Part shown: in pieces, positions 51,301 to 58,706 of the stretch
Numbering within the stretch: the first letter of the stretch is position 1
Layout: every line of letters starts with the position of its first letter
Origin: Desemzia sp045528445
GTDB taxonomy: Bacteria; Bacillota; Bacilli; Lactobacillales; Carnobacteriaceae
Reading direction: 5' to 3'
Assembly (NCBI RefSeq): GCF_045528445.1
Contig: NZ_JBGQQU010000002.1
Location: forward strand, 62,001-126,000
DNA: 64,000 nt
Translations under genes and position numbers: made by a program
The notes under the pieces: generated by a model
What the model saw: only the letters and a program-made list of their open reading frames with translations
Database searches by the model: none
Told to the model about the DNA's origin: nothing

Positions 51301-51554
51301 ATCTCTGGTGGAACCCAGCTGTAGAAGAACAGGCTGCCGGCAGAGCTCACCGGATTGGCCAAAAGAACGTCGTAGAAGTATGGCGCTTGATTGCGGAAGG
51401 AACAATCGAAGAAAAGATCAATGCTTTGCAACAAGAAAAGAAATCCTTGTTTGATCAAGTCATTACAGAAGATCACGGGGACAGACGTTCAGCAAATCAA
51501 TTGACTGAACAAGATATACGAGAAATCCTCAGCGTTGGAATGGAGTCTCTGTAA
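48318..51554 (+). CDS. SNF2-family helicase with SWIM zinc finger
   Basis: This 1078-residue ATPase has an N-terminal SWIM finger with C58, C60, C69 and H71 (CECDYWKNHGYCKH), a bacterial SNF2-associated middle domain, then the SNF2 motor. Walker A is in LADDMGLGKT (about 642-652), the DExx box in VMDESQ, and helicase motifs V-VI read LKAGGTGLNLTGAD and QAAGRAHRIGQ. It probably remodels protein-DNA or stalled transcription complexes; the precise target is unknown. It starts at GTG with a modest AGTAGGTTGG upstream. A strong terminator follows. Confidence 0.9.
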   Translation: MKWSIPERLIEVGRNLVDEKRVLSVNASIEEKMWTADVLDDDRYHVELDGTTREQDFCECDYWKNHGYCKHTVAVELELKDRQISRIMTLENAEKVAKNSLNPGKELTVLFSRQFLDDTTSLYAAEKKESQPFKLEFRIEHKPESTALVRHSGEVLVVSLRAGTDKLYVIKDTQAFLTAFMNKDKFEYKANQWVDFKTVELEAADEKVMNELYAEMESQFFVRGNYTEAKSIFNNKRYFVLTPSFTRRFIEQYQETTNMQFDIKGAHYSRITFVEGQIPYQFELNDHEGNISLSIDDNTDVYLKDYHWYIVQDTIYDPTREQVKAIQPLQSFLQRHEGDGIEIQQEDMPDFTAYVLPMLSKLAPVHMSEEVENTFIHEPLKTCIYFTYENEELHAVVEFNYRHMVLSTDPNENQLPEEKVQVIRDSKKEIQTLNLLNELGYKRQEKDYTKRLVQDEKFYEFFTKEIPLLEESAEVYINDSLDSIFLDQIDPDTNVDIQQEGGLLDIRFDIKGISKDEVNQVLQSLMDRKSFHKLENGKLLSLESDELQHISRVLNELRSSKDFQNGGVTIPSYRGLELSHLLEKEDDVQPVLSKKFQQMVQDLNQPQSIEAELPEQLNGELRSYQTTGFKWLKMLSKYGFGGILADDMGLGKTLQVITYIQSEIEQGEKNPFLIIAPASLTYNWFHELKKFAPSIRAAVVTGSIEEREHQIQDVENNDVLITSYQSFRQDVELYKKQSFSTLVMDESQMVKNYHTKTSQALRSLSVPRKFALSGTPIENKIEELWAIFQLIMPGFFPSIKKFKGMSNEKIAKMIQPFVLRRVKKDVLKELPEKIETNMFSTLTKEQKTVYLAYLQQIQQTVQGMSGDDFKKNRIAILASLTRLRQICCDPRLFIDDYEGESGKLLQLKEIVSNALENNKRILIFSQFTSMLDIIEAELAKENISSFYLSGKTKPVERINMVNQFNDGEKSIFLISLKAGGTGLNLTGADTVILYDLWWNPAVEEQAAGRAHRIGQKNVVEVWRLIAEGTIEEKINALQQEKKSLFDQVITEDHGDRRSANQLTEQDIREILSVGMESL

Positions 51555-51559
51555 ACATA

Positions 51560-51604
51560 AAATTCAACAACACATTACATTCGATGTGTTGTTGAATTTT
51601 TTCT
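51560..51604 (+). terminator. Terminator of the SNF2 gene
   Basis: AAATTCAACAACACAT (51560-51575) and ATGTGTTGTTGAATTT (51584-51599) are perfect complements with an 8-nt loop, then TTT. Confidence 0.9.
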
Positions 51605-51632
51605 TGCATTATACAGAGATTGATCGTATAAT
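51604..51632 (+). promoter_or_regulatory. Promoter of rpsB
   Basis: -35 TTGCAT (51604-51609) and consensus -10 TATAAT (51627-51632), 17-bp spacer. It begins at the 3' end of the preceding terminator. Confidence 0.8.
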
Positions 51633-51638
51633 ATAAGA

Positions 51639-51767
51639 CGGTGCTAAAAGCATCAACTATATCACACCTCAAAGGATGTATCGGAAGGTGCTTAAGTTTA
51701 CTTAAGTTTCCCTGCAGTTGATTTTGAGGGAGGGATAAATACAAAAACCAAATGGAGGAACACAATC
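51639..51767 (+). promoter_or_regulatory. Structured rpsB leader
   Basis: About 130 nt of untranslated leader contains several inverted repeats: GGTGCT/AGCATC near 51640, CTTAAG/CTTAAG near 51700, and TCCCT/AGGGA near 51710-51735. It ends in a strong GGAGG ribosome binding site. Many Firmicutes ribosomal protein operons have autoregulatory leaders, so S2 feedback is possible. I could not match it to a named motif. Confidence 0.4.
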
Positions 51768-52556
51768 ATGGCAGTAATTTCTATGAAACAATTGCTAGAA
51801 GCAGGAGTTCATTTTGGACACCAAACACGTCGTTGGAACCCAAAAATGAAAAAATACATCTTTACAGAAAGAAACGGTATCTACATCATTGACTTGCAAA
51901 AAACAGTTAAATTAGCAGATACAGCTTACAAATATGTAAGAGATGTAGCAGAAAATGGCGGGATCGCTCTTTTCGTTGGAACTAAAAAACAAGCACAAGA
52001 ATCTATTAAAGAAGAAGCTCAACGTTCTGGTCAATTTTTCGTTAACCACCGTTGGTTAGGCGGAACTTTAACTAACTGGGATACTATCCAAAAACGTATC
52101 AAACGTTTGAAAGATATTGATAAAATGGAAGCAGACGGAACTTTTGAATTACTTCCTAAAAAAGAAGTGGGTATCTTAATCAAAGAACGTGACCGATTAG
52201 AAAAATTCTTAGGCGGAATCAAAGATATGCCTAGAATTCCAGACGTTATGTTCGTAGTTGACCCTCGTAAAGAACGTATCGCAATTCAAGAAGCTCACAA
52301 ATTGAACATTCCTATCGTAGCTATGGTTGATACTAACTGTGATCCAGATGAAATCGATGTAATCATTCCATCTAACGATGATGCTATTCGTGCAGTTAAA
52401 TTAATCACTTCAAAAATGGCTGACGCTATGATCGAAGGAAACCAAGGCGAAGACGAAGTTGTTGAAGAAACTTTCACAGCTGAAGCTCCAGAATCAACTG
52501 AAACTGCTTCTATCGAAGAAATCGTAGAAGTTGTTGAAGGCGACAACGCTGAATAA
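51768..52556 (+). CDS. rpsB: Ribosomal protein S2
   Basis: This 262-residue 30S protein starts MAVISMKQLLEAGVHFGHQT, then RRWNPKMKKYIF and the conserved FVNHRWLGGTLTN and PIVAMVDTNCDPD blocks. An acidic tail (about 228-262) is usual in lactic acid bacteria. Codon use is that of a very highly expressed gene. tsf follows after a terminator. Confidence 0.98.
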   Translation: MAVISMKQLLEAGVHFGHQTRRWNPKMKKYIFTERNGIYIIDLQKTVKLADTAYKYVRDVAENGGIALFVGTKKQAQESIKEEAQRSGQFFVNHRWLGGTLTNWDTIQKRIKRLKDIDKMEADGTFELLPKKEVGILIKERDRLEKFLGGIKDMPRIPDVMFVVDPRKERIAIQEAHKLNIPIVAMVDTNCDPDEIDVIIPSNDDAIRAVKLITSKMADAMIEGNQGEDEVVEETFTAEAPESTETASIEEIVEVVEGDNAE

Positions 52557-52570
52557 TCAATAAACCTTAT

Positions 52571-52654
52571 AAAAGCTGTCTCGATAAAAGTGAGAAGTGA
52601 ATAGCGACTTTTTACAAAGCGGCGTCATTTCCTTTTTTTGAGACAGTTTTTTTT
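52571..52654 (+). terminator. Branched terminator between rpsB and tsf
   Basis: CTGTCTC (52576-52582) pairs with GAGACAG (52640-52646) followed by eight T; an inner arm can form from the 57 nt between. It should reduce read-through from rpsB to tsf. Confidence 0.75.
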
Positions 52655-52712
52655 ACAATACACCTCAAAAAAATTAAAATAGAGACAAACAGCATTTAGG
52701 AGGACGAATAAA

Positions 52713-53594
52713 ATGGCAAAAGTAACAGCTGCTTTAGTTAAAGAATTACGTGATATGACGGGTGTTGGAATGATGGATGCTAAAAAAGCATTGGTAGCCG
52801 TTGATGGAGACATGGACGCTGCAGTAGATCACCTAAGAGAAAACGGTATGGCAAAAGCTGCTAAAAAAGCAGACCGTGTTGCTGCTGAAGGGTTAACTGG
52901 TGTTTACACTGATGGCAATATTGCTGCCTTAACAGAAATCAATTCAGAAACTGACTTTGTTTCTAAAAACGAAAAATTCCAAAACTTAGTACGTGATATT
53001 ACAGAAGTCATCGCTAACGGAAATCCAACATCATTAGAAGATGCAAACAAATTAACTGCCGGTGAAGGTACAATTGAATCAGAAATTATTTCTGCTACAA
53101 CGACTATCGGTGAAAAAATCAGCTTGCGTCGTTTTGTACGATTTGAAAAAGCGGACAACGAAGTATTCGGTTCATACTTGCACATGGGCGGACGTATCGG
53201 TGTATTAGTACAATTAGAAGGTACGGATAAAGAAGAAGTAGCGCGTGACATTGCTATGCACATCGCAGCTATCAACCCACTATACACGACTCGTGAAGAA
53301 GTACCAGCTGAAAAAATCGATCATGAAACAAAAGTGTTGACTGAACAAGCTTTAAATGAAGGCAAACCAGCTAACATTGTTGAAAAAATGATCAAAGGCC
53401 GTTTAAGCAAATGGTTGTCAGAAATCAGTTTAGTAGACCAACCATTCGTTAAAGACCCAGATCAAACTGTTGGGGACTACTTGAAAGCTAATGGCGCTTC
53501 TGTAAAAGGATTTGCTCGCTTTGAAGTTGGAGAAGGAATCGAAAAACGTCAAGAAAACTTTGCAGACGAAGTAATGAGTCAAGTTAAAAAATAA
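52713..53594 (+). CDS. tsf: Elongation factor Ts
   Basis: This 293-residue factor exchanges GDP on EF-Tu. The N-terminal UBA-like domain has VKELRDMTGVGMMDAKKAL, and the core signature NSETDFVSKNEKF sits near residues 75-87. TTAGGAGGACGAATAAA is an excellent ribosome binding site. Part of the conserved rpsB-tsf-pyrH-frr series. Confidence 0.97.
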   Translation: MAKVTAALVKELRDMTGVGMMDAKKALVAVDGDMDAAVDHLRENGMAKAAKKADRVAAEGLTGVYTDGNIAALTEINSETDFVSKNEKFQNLVRDITEVIANGNPTSLEDANKLTAGEGTIESEIISATTTIGEKISLRRFVRFEKADNEVFGSYLHMGGRIGVLVQLEGTDKEEVARDIAMHIAAINPLYTTREEVPAEKIDHETKVLTEQALNEGKPANIVEKMIKGRLSKWLSEISLVDQPFVKDPDQTVGDYLKANGASVKGFARFEVGEGIEKRQENFADEVMSQVKK

Positions 53595-53603
53595 AACATT
53601 TTT

Positions 53604-53636
53604 ATAGAGAGGAGTACTATTATCCTCTCTATTTTT
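53604..53636 (+). terminator. Terminator of tsf
   Basis: ATAGAGAGGA (53604-53613) and TCCTCTCTAT (53623-53632), 9-nt loop, then TTTT. Confidence 0.85.
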
Positions 53637-53688
53637 GTATGGTTTTGTCTGTACAATAGCCAAGAACTAAAAAAAAGCTGCTTAAAAG

Positions 53689-53717
53689 TGAGAACCATAT
53701 ACGGTATGTGGTATAAT
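53689..53717 (+). promoter_or_regulatory. Promoter of pyrH with palindromic spacer
   Basis: -10 TATAAT (53712-53717) preceded by TGG, and a weak -35 TGAGAA (53689-53694), 17-bp spacer. The spacer itself (53695-53711) is an imperfect palindrome, CCATATACGGTATGTGG, in which 14 of 17 positions are symmetric. This is a plausible operator. Confidence 0.6.
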
Positions 53718-53782
53718 CAGGATGAAGTTTTGCATAGAGTATGCTAAAATATGAGAGTAAATAGCCAATGGAGGTAATGAAT

Positions 53783-54514
53783 GTGAAGAAGGAACCAAAG
53801 TATAAGAGAATTGTACTTAAACTGAGCGGTGAAGCATTGGCTGGAGATTCTGGGTTTGGAATAAAACCGCCAACTATCCAAGAAATTTGTAAAGAAATCC
53901 AAGAAGTTCACGATTTAGGCATTGAAATTGCTATCGTGGTCGGTGGCGGAAATATCTGGCGTGGAAAAATCGGGGAAGAAATGGGCATGGAACGCGCACA
54001 AGCAGACTATATGGGTATGCTTGCAACGGTGATGAATGCTTTAGCTTTACAAGATTGCTTGGAAAATGAAGGAGTCCCAACCAGAGTTCAAACTTCAATT
54101 GAAATGCGTCAAATCGCGGAACCTTATATCCGCAGAAAAGCCATGCGTCATCTAGAAAAAGGCCGAGTGGTCATTTTCGCTGGTGGTACAGGAAATCCAT
54201 ATTTTTCAACGGATACTACTTCAGCATTACGTGCTGCGGAAATTGAAGCAGATGTTATTTTGATGGCTAAAAATAATGTTGATGGTGTGTATTCAGCTGA
54301 TCCAAAATTGGATAAAGAAGCCGTTAAATTTGATGAGTTGACTCACTTAGATATTATCAATAAAGGATTACAAGTTATGGATACAACAGCCAGCTCACTA
54401 AGTATGGATAACGATATTCCTTTAGTGGTGTTTAATTTGAACGAAACAGGAAATATTAAACGAGTAGTTCTAGGAGAAGTGATTGGAACTACTGTTAGGG
54501 GGAAAGTACAATGA
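53783..54514 (+). CDS. pyrH: UMP kinase
   Basis: This 243-residue hexameric amino-acid-kinase-fold enzyme phosphorylates UMP to UDP. Motifs: RIVLKLSGEALAG, AIVVGGGNIWRG, and FAGGTGNPYFSTDT. The start is set at GTG 53783, eight bases after GGAGG; ATG codons at 53768 and 53777 overlap or crowd the ribosome binding site. It overlaps frr by four bases (ATGA). Confidence 0.94.
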   Translation: MKKEPKYKRIVLKLSGEALAGDSGFGIKPPTIQEICKEIQEVHDLGIEIAIVVGGGNIWRGKIGEEMGMERAQADYMGMLATVMNALALQDCLENEGVPTRVQTSIEMRQIAEPYIRRKAMRHLEKGRVVIFAGGTGNPYFSTDTTSALRAAEIEADVILMAKNNVDGVYSADPKLDKEAVKFDELTHLDIINKGLQVMDTTASSLSMDNDIPLVVFNLNETGNIKRVVLGEVIGTTVRGKVQ

Positions 54515-55068
54515 GTGAACAATTATTGAAAGAGACAAGAGAAAGAATGACGAAAACTGAGCAATCGTTGCAACGTGAATTGGGTGCGATCCGTGCTGGA
54601 CGCGCTAATCCAAGTTTATTGGACCGTATTCAAGTTGAATACTACGGCATACCAACACCGTTGAACCAATTAGCTCAAATCAATGTTCCAGAGCCTCGCG
54701 TTTTAATGATTACACCGTTTGACAAGTCTTCTATCAAAGATGTTGAACGTGCCATCATGCAGAGCGATATCGGCATCAGCCCATCAACCGATGGAAACGT
54801 GATTCGTCTGGTAGTGCCTCAATTAACTACTGAACGTCGTAAGGAATTAGCTAAACAAGTAGGTAAAGAAGCTGAAAATGCTAAAATTTCTGTACGCAAC
54901 ATCCGCCGTGATGCTATGGACGATTTGAAAAAAGCTGAAAAAAATGGTGACATCACTCTTGATGATCAACACTATTTTGAAGGCGAAGTTCAAAAGATAA
55001 CAGACAACAGTGTAATCGAGTTAGATAAAATAGCAGCTGAAAAAGAAAAAGAACTCATCGAAGGGTAA
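54511..55068 (+). CDS. frr: Ribosome recycling factor
   Basis: This 185-residue two-domain factor splits post-termination ribosomes with EF-G. Its helical domain contains GAIRAGRANPSLLDRI and the C-terminal VRNIRRDAMDDLKKAEK pattern. ATGA overlap with pyrH indicates coupled translation. A bidirectional terminator follows. Confidence 0.97.
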   Translation: MSEQLLKETRERMTKTEQSLQRELGAIRAGRANPSLLDRIQVEYYGIPTPLNQLAQINVPEPRVLMITPFDKSSIKDVERAIMQSDIGISPSTDGNVIRLVVPQLTTERRKELAKQVGKEAENAKISVRNIRRDAMDDLKKAEKNGDITLDDQHYFEGEVQKITDNSVIELDKIAAEKEKELIEG

Positions 55069-55089
55069 TTCTTCTTTTAAAACCAATGC

Positions 55090-55145
55090 AAAAAGCAGCA
55101 TGCCTCTTTCACCAAACCGGTATAGAGAAATGCTGCTTTTGTTTA
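55090..55145. terminator. Bidirectional terminator between frr and the small minus-strand gene
   Basis: AAAAGCAGCAT (55091-55101) and ATGCTGCTTTT (55130-55140) with an inner CTCT/AGAG helix. T runs follow on both strands. Confidence 0.82.
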
Positions 55146-55274
55146 GTTAAAATCTAAAAAGCTTGCTTTTTTAGGTTCTTTCTTAGTGTCATCGCCTAAA
55201 ATCAATGAAGTTACTTTTGCTGCAACGGCTGAAAGGATCAATCCTACAATAAATTGCACAATTTTTCTCTTCAT
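55143..55274 (-). CDS. Small membrane protein, 43 residues
   Basis: The minus-strand ORF encodes MKRKIVQFIVGLILSAVAAK followed by VTSLILGDDTKKEPKKASFLDFN. One hydrophobic helix (about 6-25) with a positively charged start predicts a single-pass membrane protein with a charged tail. A strong ribosome binding site AAGGGGGC lies six bases before the ATG, an extended -10 promoter is upstream, and the frr terminator ends it. No family recognised. Confidence 0.65.
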   Translation of the reverse strand: MKRKIVQFIVGLILSAVAAKVTSLILGDDTKKEPKKASFLDFN

Positions 55275-55317
55275 AAAATAGCCCCCTTAGTTTTTAAAAC
55301 TATTTATTGCTACATAC

Positions 55318-55347
55318 AGTATAACACTCGAACAAAATAGAATCGAA
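55318..55347 (-). promoter_or_regulatory. Promoter of the 43-residue protein gene
   Basis: On the minus strand -10 TATACT (55318-55323) preceded by TGT, and a weak -35 TTCGAT (55342-55347) at 18 bp. It is divergent from the candidate RNA promoter at 55328-55356. Confidence 0.5.
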
Positions 55348-55357
55348 ACATATACTC

Positions 55358-55505
55358 AGAGCCTGAAGTGAGGCGTTTAGCTCACGCGGCTACGAAAGAG
55401 CATGAAGTAAATCATTTACAACAGAAGATAAGGCGGCCAGACGTTTAGACTATAGACATGGTAGCTGCCTTATATAACGCGTGTACAGGCTACGACTCTT
55501 TTTTT
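55358..55505 (+). ncRNA. Candidate structured small RNA
   Basis: About 148 nt with RNA-like organisation and no ORF. A -10 TATACT lies at 55351-55356. The ends pair (AGCCTG 55360-55365 with CAGGCT 55486-55491), as do GCGTT (55373-55377) with AACGC (55476-55480) and ATAAGGC (55428-55434) with GCCTTAT (55467-55473). A small hairpin GTGAG/CTCAC (55368-55372 with 55381-55385) is an alternative fold. It ends in seven T (55499-55505). It is more GC-rich than its surroundings. It does not resemble tmRNA, RNase P or SRP RNA to me; a 6S-like rod is possible but its bubble is asymmetric. Confidence 0.5.
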
Positions 55506-55597
55506 AGAAAAAACGTTCAAAATAGCCAAAATACACCTTCTTTCTTTTGGCAAAATGTTATTTTTTCTTTAAACTCATAGGATTTTAAACAATGATT

Positions 55598-55606
55598 TGC
55601 TACAAT
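55598..55606 (+). promoter_or_regulatory. Extended -10 promoter of uppS
   Basis: TGC followed by TACAAT (55601-55606), close to the start codon. No clear -35. Confidence 0.4.
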
Positions 55607-55620
55607 AGGAAGAGGAAAGT

Positions 55621-56409
55621 TTGTTAGTGAAGGGCGGTCAAATCGCAATGAGTAATCAAGAAAAAGAAAGTTATACAGAAGAGGGAATCTTCTCACAAGA
55701 AGGCAGCATACCTAACCATGTTGCTGTTATTATGGATGGAAATGGACGTTGGGCTAAAAGTAGAGGGTTAAAACGTTCTTTAGGACACAAAGCAGGTATG
55801 GATCAAGTGAAGACAATCGCAAAGCATGCCAATAAACGAGGTGTCAAAGCATTAACGGTTTACGCGTTTTCTACTGAAAATTGGAAGCGGCCGTTGGATG
55901 AAGTGAATTATTTAATGCAGCTGCCGGTTGAATTTTTTGATACTTTTATGCCAGAAATCATGGAAGCGAATATTAAAGTGACTATGATCGGTATCCCGGA
56001 TAAGTTGCCTCGAAAAACGAAAAAAGTAATGGAAAATGCTATACAAGAAACAGCAGGAAATACTGGGATGATATTAAATTTTGCTGTAAATTATGGTGGC
56101 AGAAGTGAAATTTTAGCTGCTTCAAAAGAGTTAGCCAAAGATATTGCAGCAGGAAAGAAAAACCTTCATAAAGTAACTGAAGAAGATTTCGAACAGTATT
56201 TAATGAGTTCTGTACTGGGGGAATATCAAGAAGTAGATTATATGATACGCACCAGCGGAGAAGAAAGAATCAGTAATTTTATGCTCTGGCAAAATGCATA
56301 CAGCGAATTTTATTTTTCATCGCTTGCTTGGCCAGATTTTAATGAAAAAGCTTTTGATGAAGCTTTGGCCGTATACCAAAAAAGACAACGTCGATTTGGT
56401 GGAGTTTAA
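55621..56409 (+). CDS. uppS: Undecaprenyl diphosphate synthase
   Basis: This 262-residue cis-prenyltransferase makes the C55 carrier lipid for cell-wall synthesis. The catalytic motif MDGNGRWAK has Asp39, and RTSGEERISNF and WPDF near the C-terminus are family hallmarks. The start is ambiguous: TTG 55621 follows GGAAGAGGAAAG closely, GTG 55627 is possible, and ATG 55648 (MSNQEKE) would remove nine residues. It heads uppS-cdsA-rseP. Confidence 0.93.
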   Translation: MLVKGGQIAMSNQEKESYTEEGIFSQEGSIPNHVAVIMDGNGRWAKSRGLKRSLGHKAGMDQVKTIAKHANKRGVKALTVYAFSTENWKRPLDEVNYLMQLPVEFFDTFMPEIMEANIKVTMIGIPDKLPRKTKKVMENAIQETAGNTGMILNFAVNYGGRSEILAASKELAKDIAAGKKNLHKVTEEDFEQYLMSSVLGEYQEVDYMIRTSGEERISNFMLWQNAYSEFYFSSLAWPDFNEKAFDEALAVYQKRQRRFGGV

Positions 56410-56441
56410 GAAACTCTTAGTGAAGTTTAGGAGGAAATATT

Positions 56442-57227
56442 GTGAAACAAAGAATTATCACTGCTTTAGTGATGGCGGCCATTTTTATACCCGTAGTGTA
56501 TGTCGGTGGATGGTTGTTAGGAATTACAATTGCACTTTTAGCGATTATTGGATTATTTGAGTTATTTAGAATGAAGGGCAACTCTATTTTTTCTGTAGAA
56601 GGATTGATTTCTACAATTGCCTTAATGGGGTTTATTTTTGCACAAGAGTTAGTAGGGATACTGCCACAAGGATTTAGTTCAGAAACGTTTATCCATCTAG
56701 CCACTGTGATCTTATTGGTTTGTACTGTTTTCTCAAAAAATGATTTTTCTTTTGACGATGCGGCAGTGTCTATTTTAGGGATACTTTATATCGGAATTGG
56801 TTTTAGATCTTTACTGGAAACGCGGGATAGCGGACTAGGGTTACTGATTTTAGTGTTGGTGACCATTTGGGCAACCGATATTTTTGCTTATTTGATTGGT
56901 CGGAAAATCGGCAAAAATAAACTGGCTCCAAATATCAGTCCCAACAAAACGATCGAAGGGTCTGTAGGCGGAACAGTAACAGCTGTTTTAGTAGCAGCTG
57001 TTTATCTTTATTTTGTACCTTTAAGCATGCCGTTTTTTTGGTCTCTGATTTTGATGCTGTTGTTGTCTATGGCAGGCCAATTAGGAGATTTAGTAGAATC
57101 AGCCTTTAAACGGTATTACGGTATCAAGGATTCTGGCAATATCTTCCCAGGACATGGTGGTGTATTGGACCGTTTTGACAGTATGTTGTTTGTATTTCCT
57201 ATCTTAAGCATAGTCGGTTTGATTTAA
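56442..57227 (+). CDS. cdsA: Phosphatidate cytidylyltransferase
   Basis: This 261-residue polytopic enzyme makes CDP-diacylglycerol from phosphatidate and CTP. About eight hydrophobic segments are visible, and the C-terminal signature LGDLVESAFKR followed by KDSGNIFPGHGGVLDRFDS is diagnostic. It starts at GTG with TTAGGAGGAAA upstream. It supplies the substrate for PgsA at the other end of the window. Confidence 0.95.
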   Translation: MKQRIITALVMAAIFIPVVYVGGWLLGITIALLAIIGLFELFRMKGNSIFSVEGLISTIALMGFIFAQELVGILPQGFSSETFIHLATVILLVCTVFSKNDFSFDDAAVSILGILYIGIGFRSLLETRDSGLGLLILVLVTIWATDIFAYLIGRKIGKNKLAPNISPNKTIEGSVGGTVTAVLVAAVYLYFVPLSMPFFWSLILMLLLSMAGQLGDLVESAFKRYYGIKDSGNIFPGHGGVLDRFDSMLFVFPILSIVGLI

Positions 57228-57274
57228 GCACTACTTTAGAAATATATGAAGACGTATAGTAGAGGAGCGAACGA

Positions 57275-58546
57275 ATGGTAACGACAATTATTACATTTAT
57301 CATTGTATTCAGTATATTAGTTGTTTTTCACGAGTACGGCCATTATTATTTTGCTAAAAAGTCAGGTATTCTTGTAAGAGAATTTGCCATTGGGTTTGGT
57401 CCGAAAATTTTTTCTTACCGTAAAAATGAAACCACTTATACTGTACGGATATTACCAGTCGGCGGATACGTTCGAATGGCTGGTTATGAAGAAGATGTCG
57501 AAATCAAACCTGGGACGCCAGTTGGTTTGGTATTAGACGAAAACGGCGAAGTTACTACGATCAATACGTCTAAAAAGAAACAGTTGGTCAATGCTACTCC
57601 GATTGAAGTTGTCAGCATTGATTTAGAAAAAGAGTTGTTTGTAGAAGGTTATGTGAATGGTGAATCAGATGAGACCGTACGCTACTCGGTCAAAAGAGAC
57701 GCTTTAATGATTGAGGAAGATGGGACGGAAGTTCAAATAGCTCCGCTGGATGTTCAATTCCAGTCTGCAAGTTTACCGCAACGAATGATGACAAATTTTG
57801 CAGGACCGATGAACAATATTATATTAGCCATTGTGGCATTTATTCTGTTAGCATTTATACAAGGCGGAGTTTACACTACAGAAAGCCAAATTGGAAATGT
57901 CTTACCGGATAGTGTTGCAGAAGAATCTGGTCTAGCTTCTGGAGATTTGATTCAAGAAATTAATGGCGAATCCATTGGTTCTTGGGTAAATATGCAACAA
58001 GTGATTCAACAAAGTCCAGAAGAAGAATTGGTCGTTACAGTTCAACATGAAGATGGTTCTAGTGAAGAATTGTCTATTGTTCCGGAAGCTAGTGAATCAG
58101 CAGATGGAACTGCAATCGGATTGATCGGTGTGGAACCGTACCAGGATACTTCTGTTTTAGGGAAAATCAGTTCAGGATTTACCCAAACTTGGTCAGTAGC
58201 CAGTCAAATCTTTGCAGTATTTGGCTCCATGTTTACTTCTGGATTTTCAGTAGATATGTTTGGAGGGCCTGTAGCGATTTATGCAACGACTGAAGCTGTA
58301 GTTTCAACTGGGTTTATAGGTATTTTAAATTGGTTGGCCTTTTTGAGTGTCAATTTAGGGATCATTAACTTGATGCCTATCCCAGCTTTAGATGGCGGGA
58401 AACTACTATTGAACATTGTGGAAGGTGTTCGCGGGAAACCGTTAAGCGAAGAAAAAGAAGGTATAATCACATTAATTGGTGTTGGATTGTTATTGCTGCT
58501 GATGTTAGCTGTAACGTGGAATGACATCCAACGGTATTTCCTGTAA
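57275..58546 (+). CDS. rseP: Site-2 zinc metalloprotease RseP/RasP (Eep-like)
   Basis: This 423-residue intramembrane protease has HEYGH (19-23) in its first transmembrane helix, a second motif NLMPIPALDGG (about 365-375), a central extracytoplasmic PDZ domain (about 205-275, DSVAEESGLASGDLIQEING) and four membrane segments. It cleaves anti-sigma factors, signal peptide remnants and, in enterococci, pheromone precursors. AGAGGAGCGAACGA is the ribosome binding site. In most Firmicutes proS follows; here it does not. Confidence 0.93.
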   Translation: MVTTIITFIIVFSILVVFHEYGHYYFAKKSGILVREFAIGFGPKIFSYRKNETTYTVRILPVGGYVRMAGYEEDVEIKPGTPVGLVLDENGEVTTINTSKKKQLVNATPIEVVSIDLEKELFVEGYVNGESDETVRYSVKRDALMIEEDGTEVQIAPLDVQFQSASLPQRMMTNFAGPMNNIILAIVAFILLAFIQGGVYTTESQIGNVLPDSVAEESGLASGDLIQEINGESIGSWVNMQQVIQQSPEEELVVTVQHEDGSSEELSIVPEASESADGTAIGLIGVEPYQDTSVLGKISSGFTQTWSVASQIFAVFGSMFTSGFSVDMFGGPVAIYATTEAVVSTGFIGILNWLAFLSVNLGIINLMPIPALDGGKLLLNIVEGVRGKPLSEEKEGIITLIGVGLLLLLMLAVTWNDIQRYFL

Positions 58547-58598
58547 ACTAAACAGAGAGCTCTTCAACGTTTGAGCGTTTAGAGGGTAAAAATCAGAT

Positions 58599-58661
58599 GA
58601 AAAATGATAGAAAACAGATTACATCATTTATTGATGTTGCTTGCATTCTATCATTTTTCTA
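58599..58661 (+). terminator. Terminator of uppS-cdsA-rseP
   Basis: GAAAAATGATAGAA (58599-58612) and TTCTATCATTTTTC (58646-58659) form a perfect 14-bp stem, with an inner ACATCA/TGATGT hairpin. It lies where proS begins in related genomes. Confidence 0.82.
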
Positions 58662-58706
58662 TTGTCGACTATCTTGCAGGCATGATATAGAGGAAGGGAT
58701 GGACTA

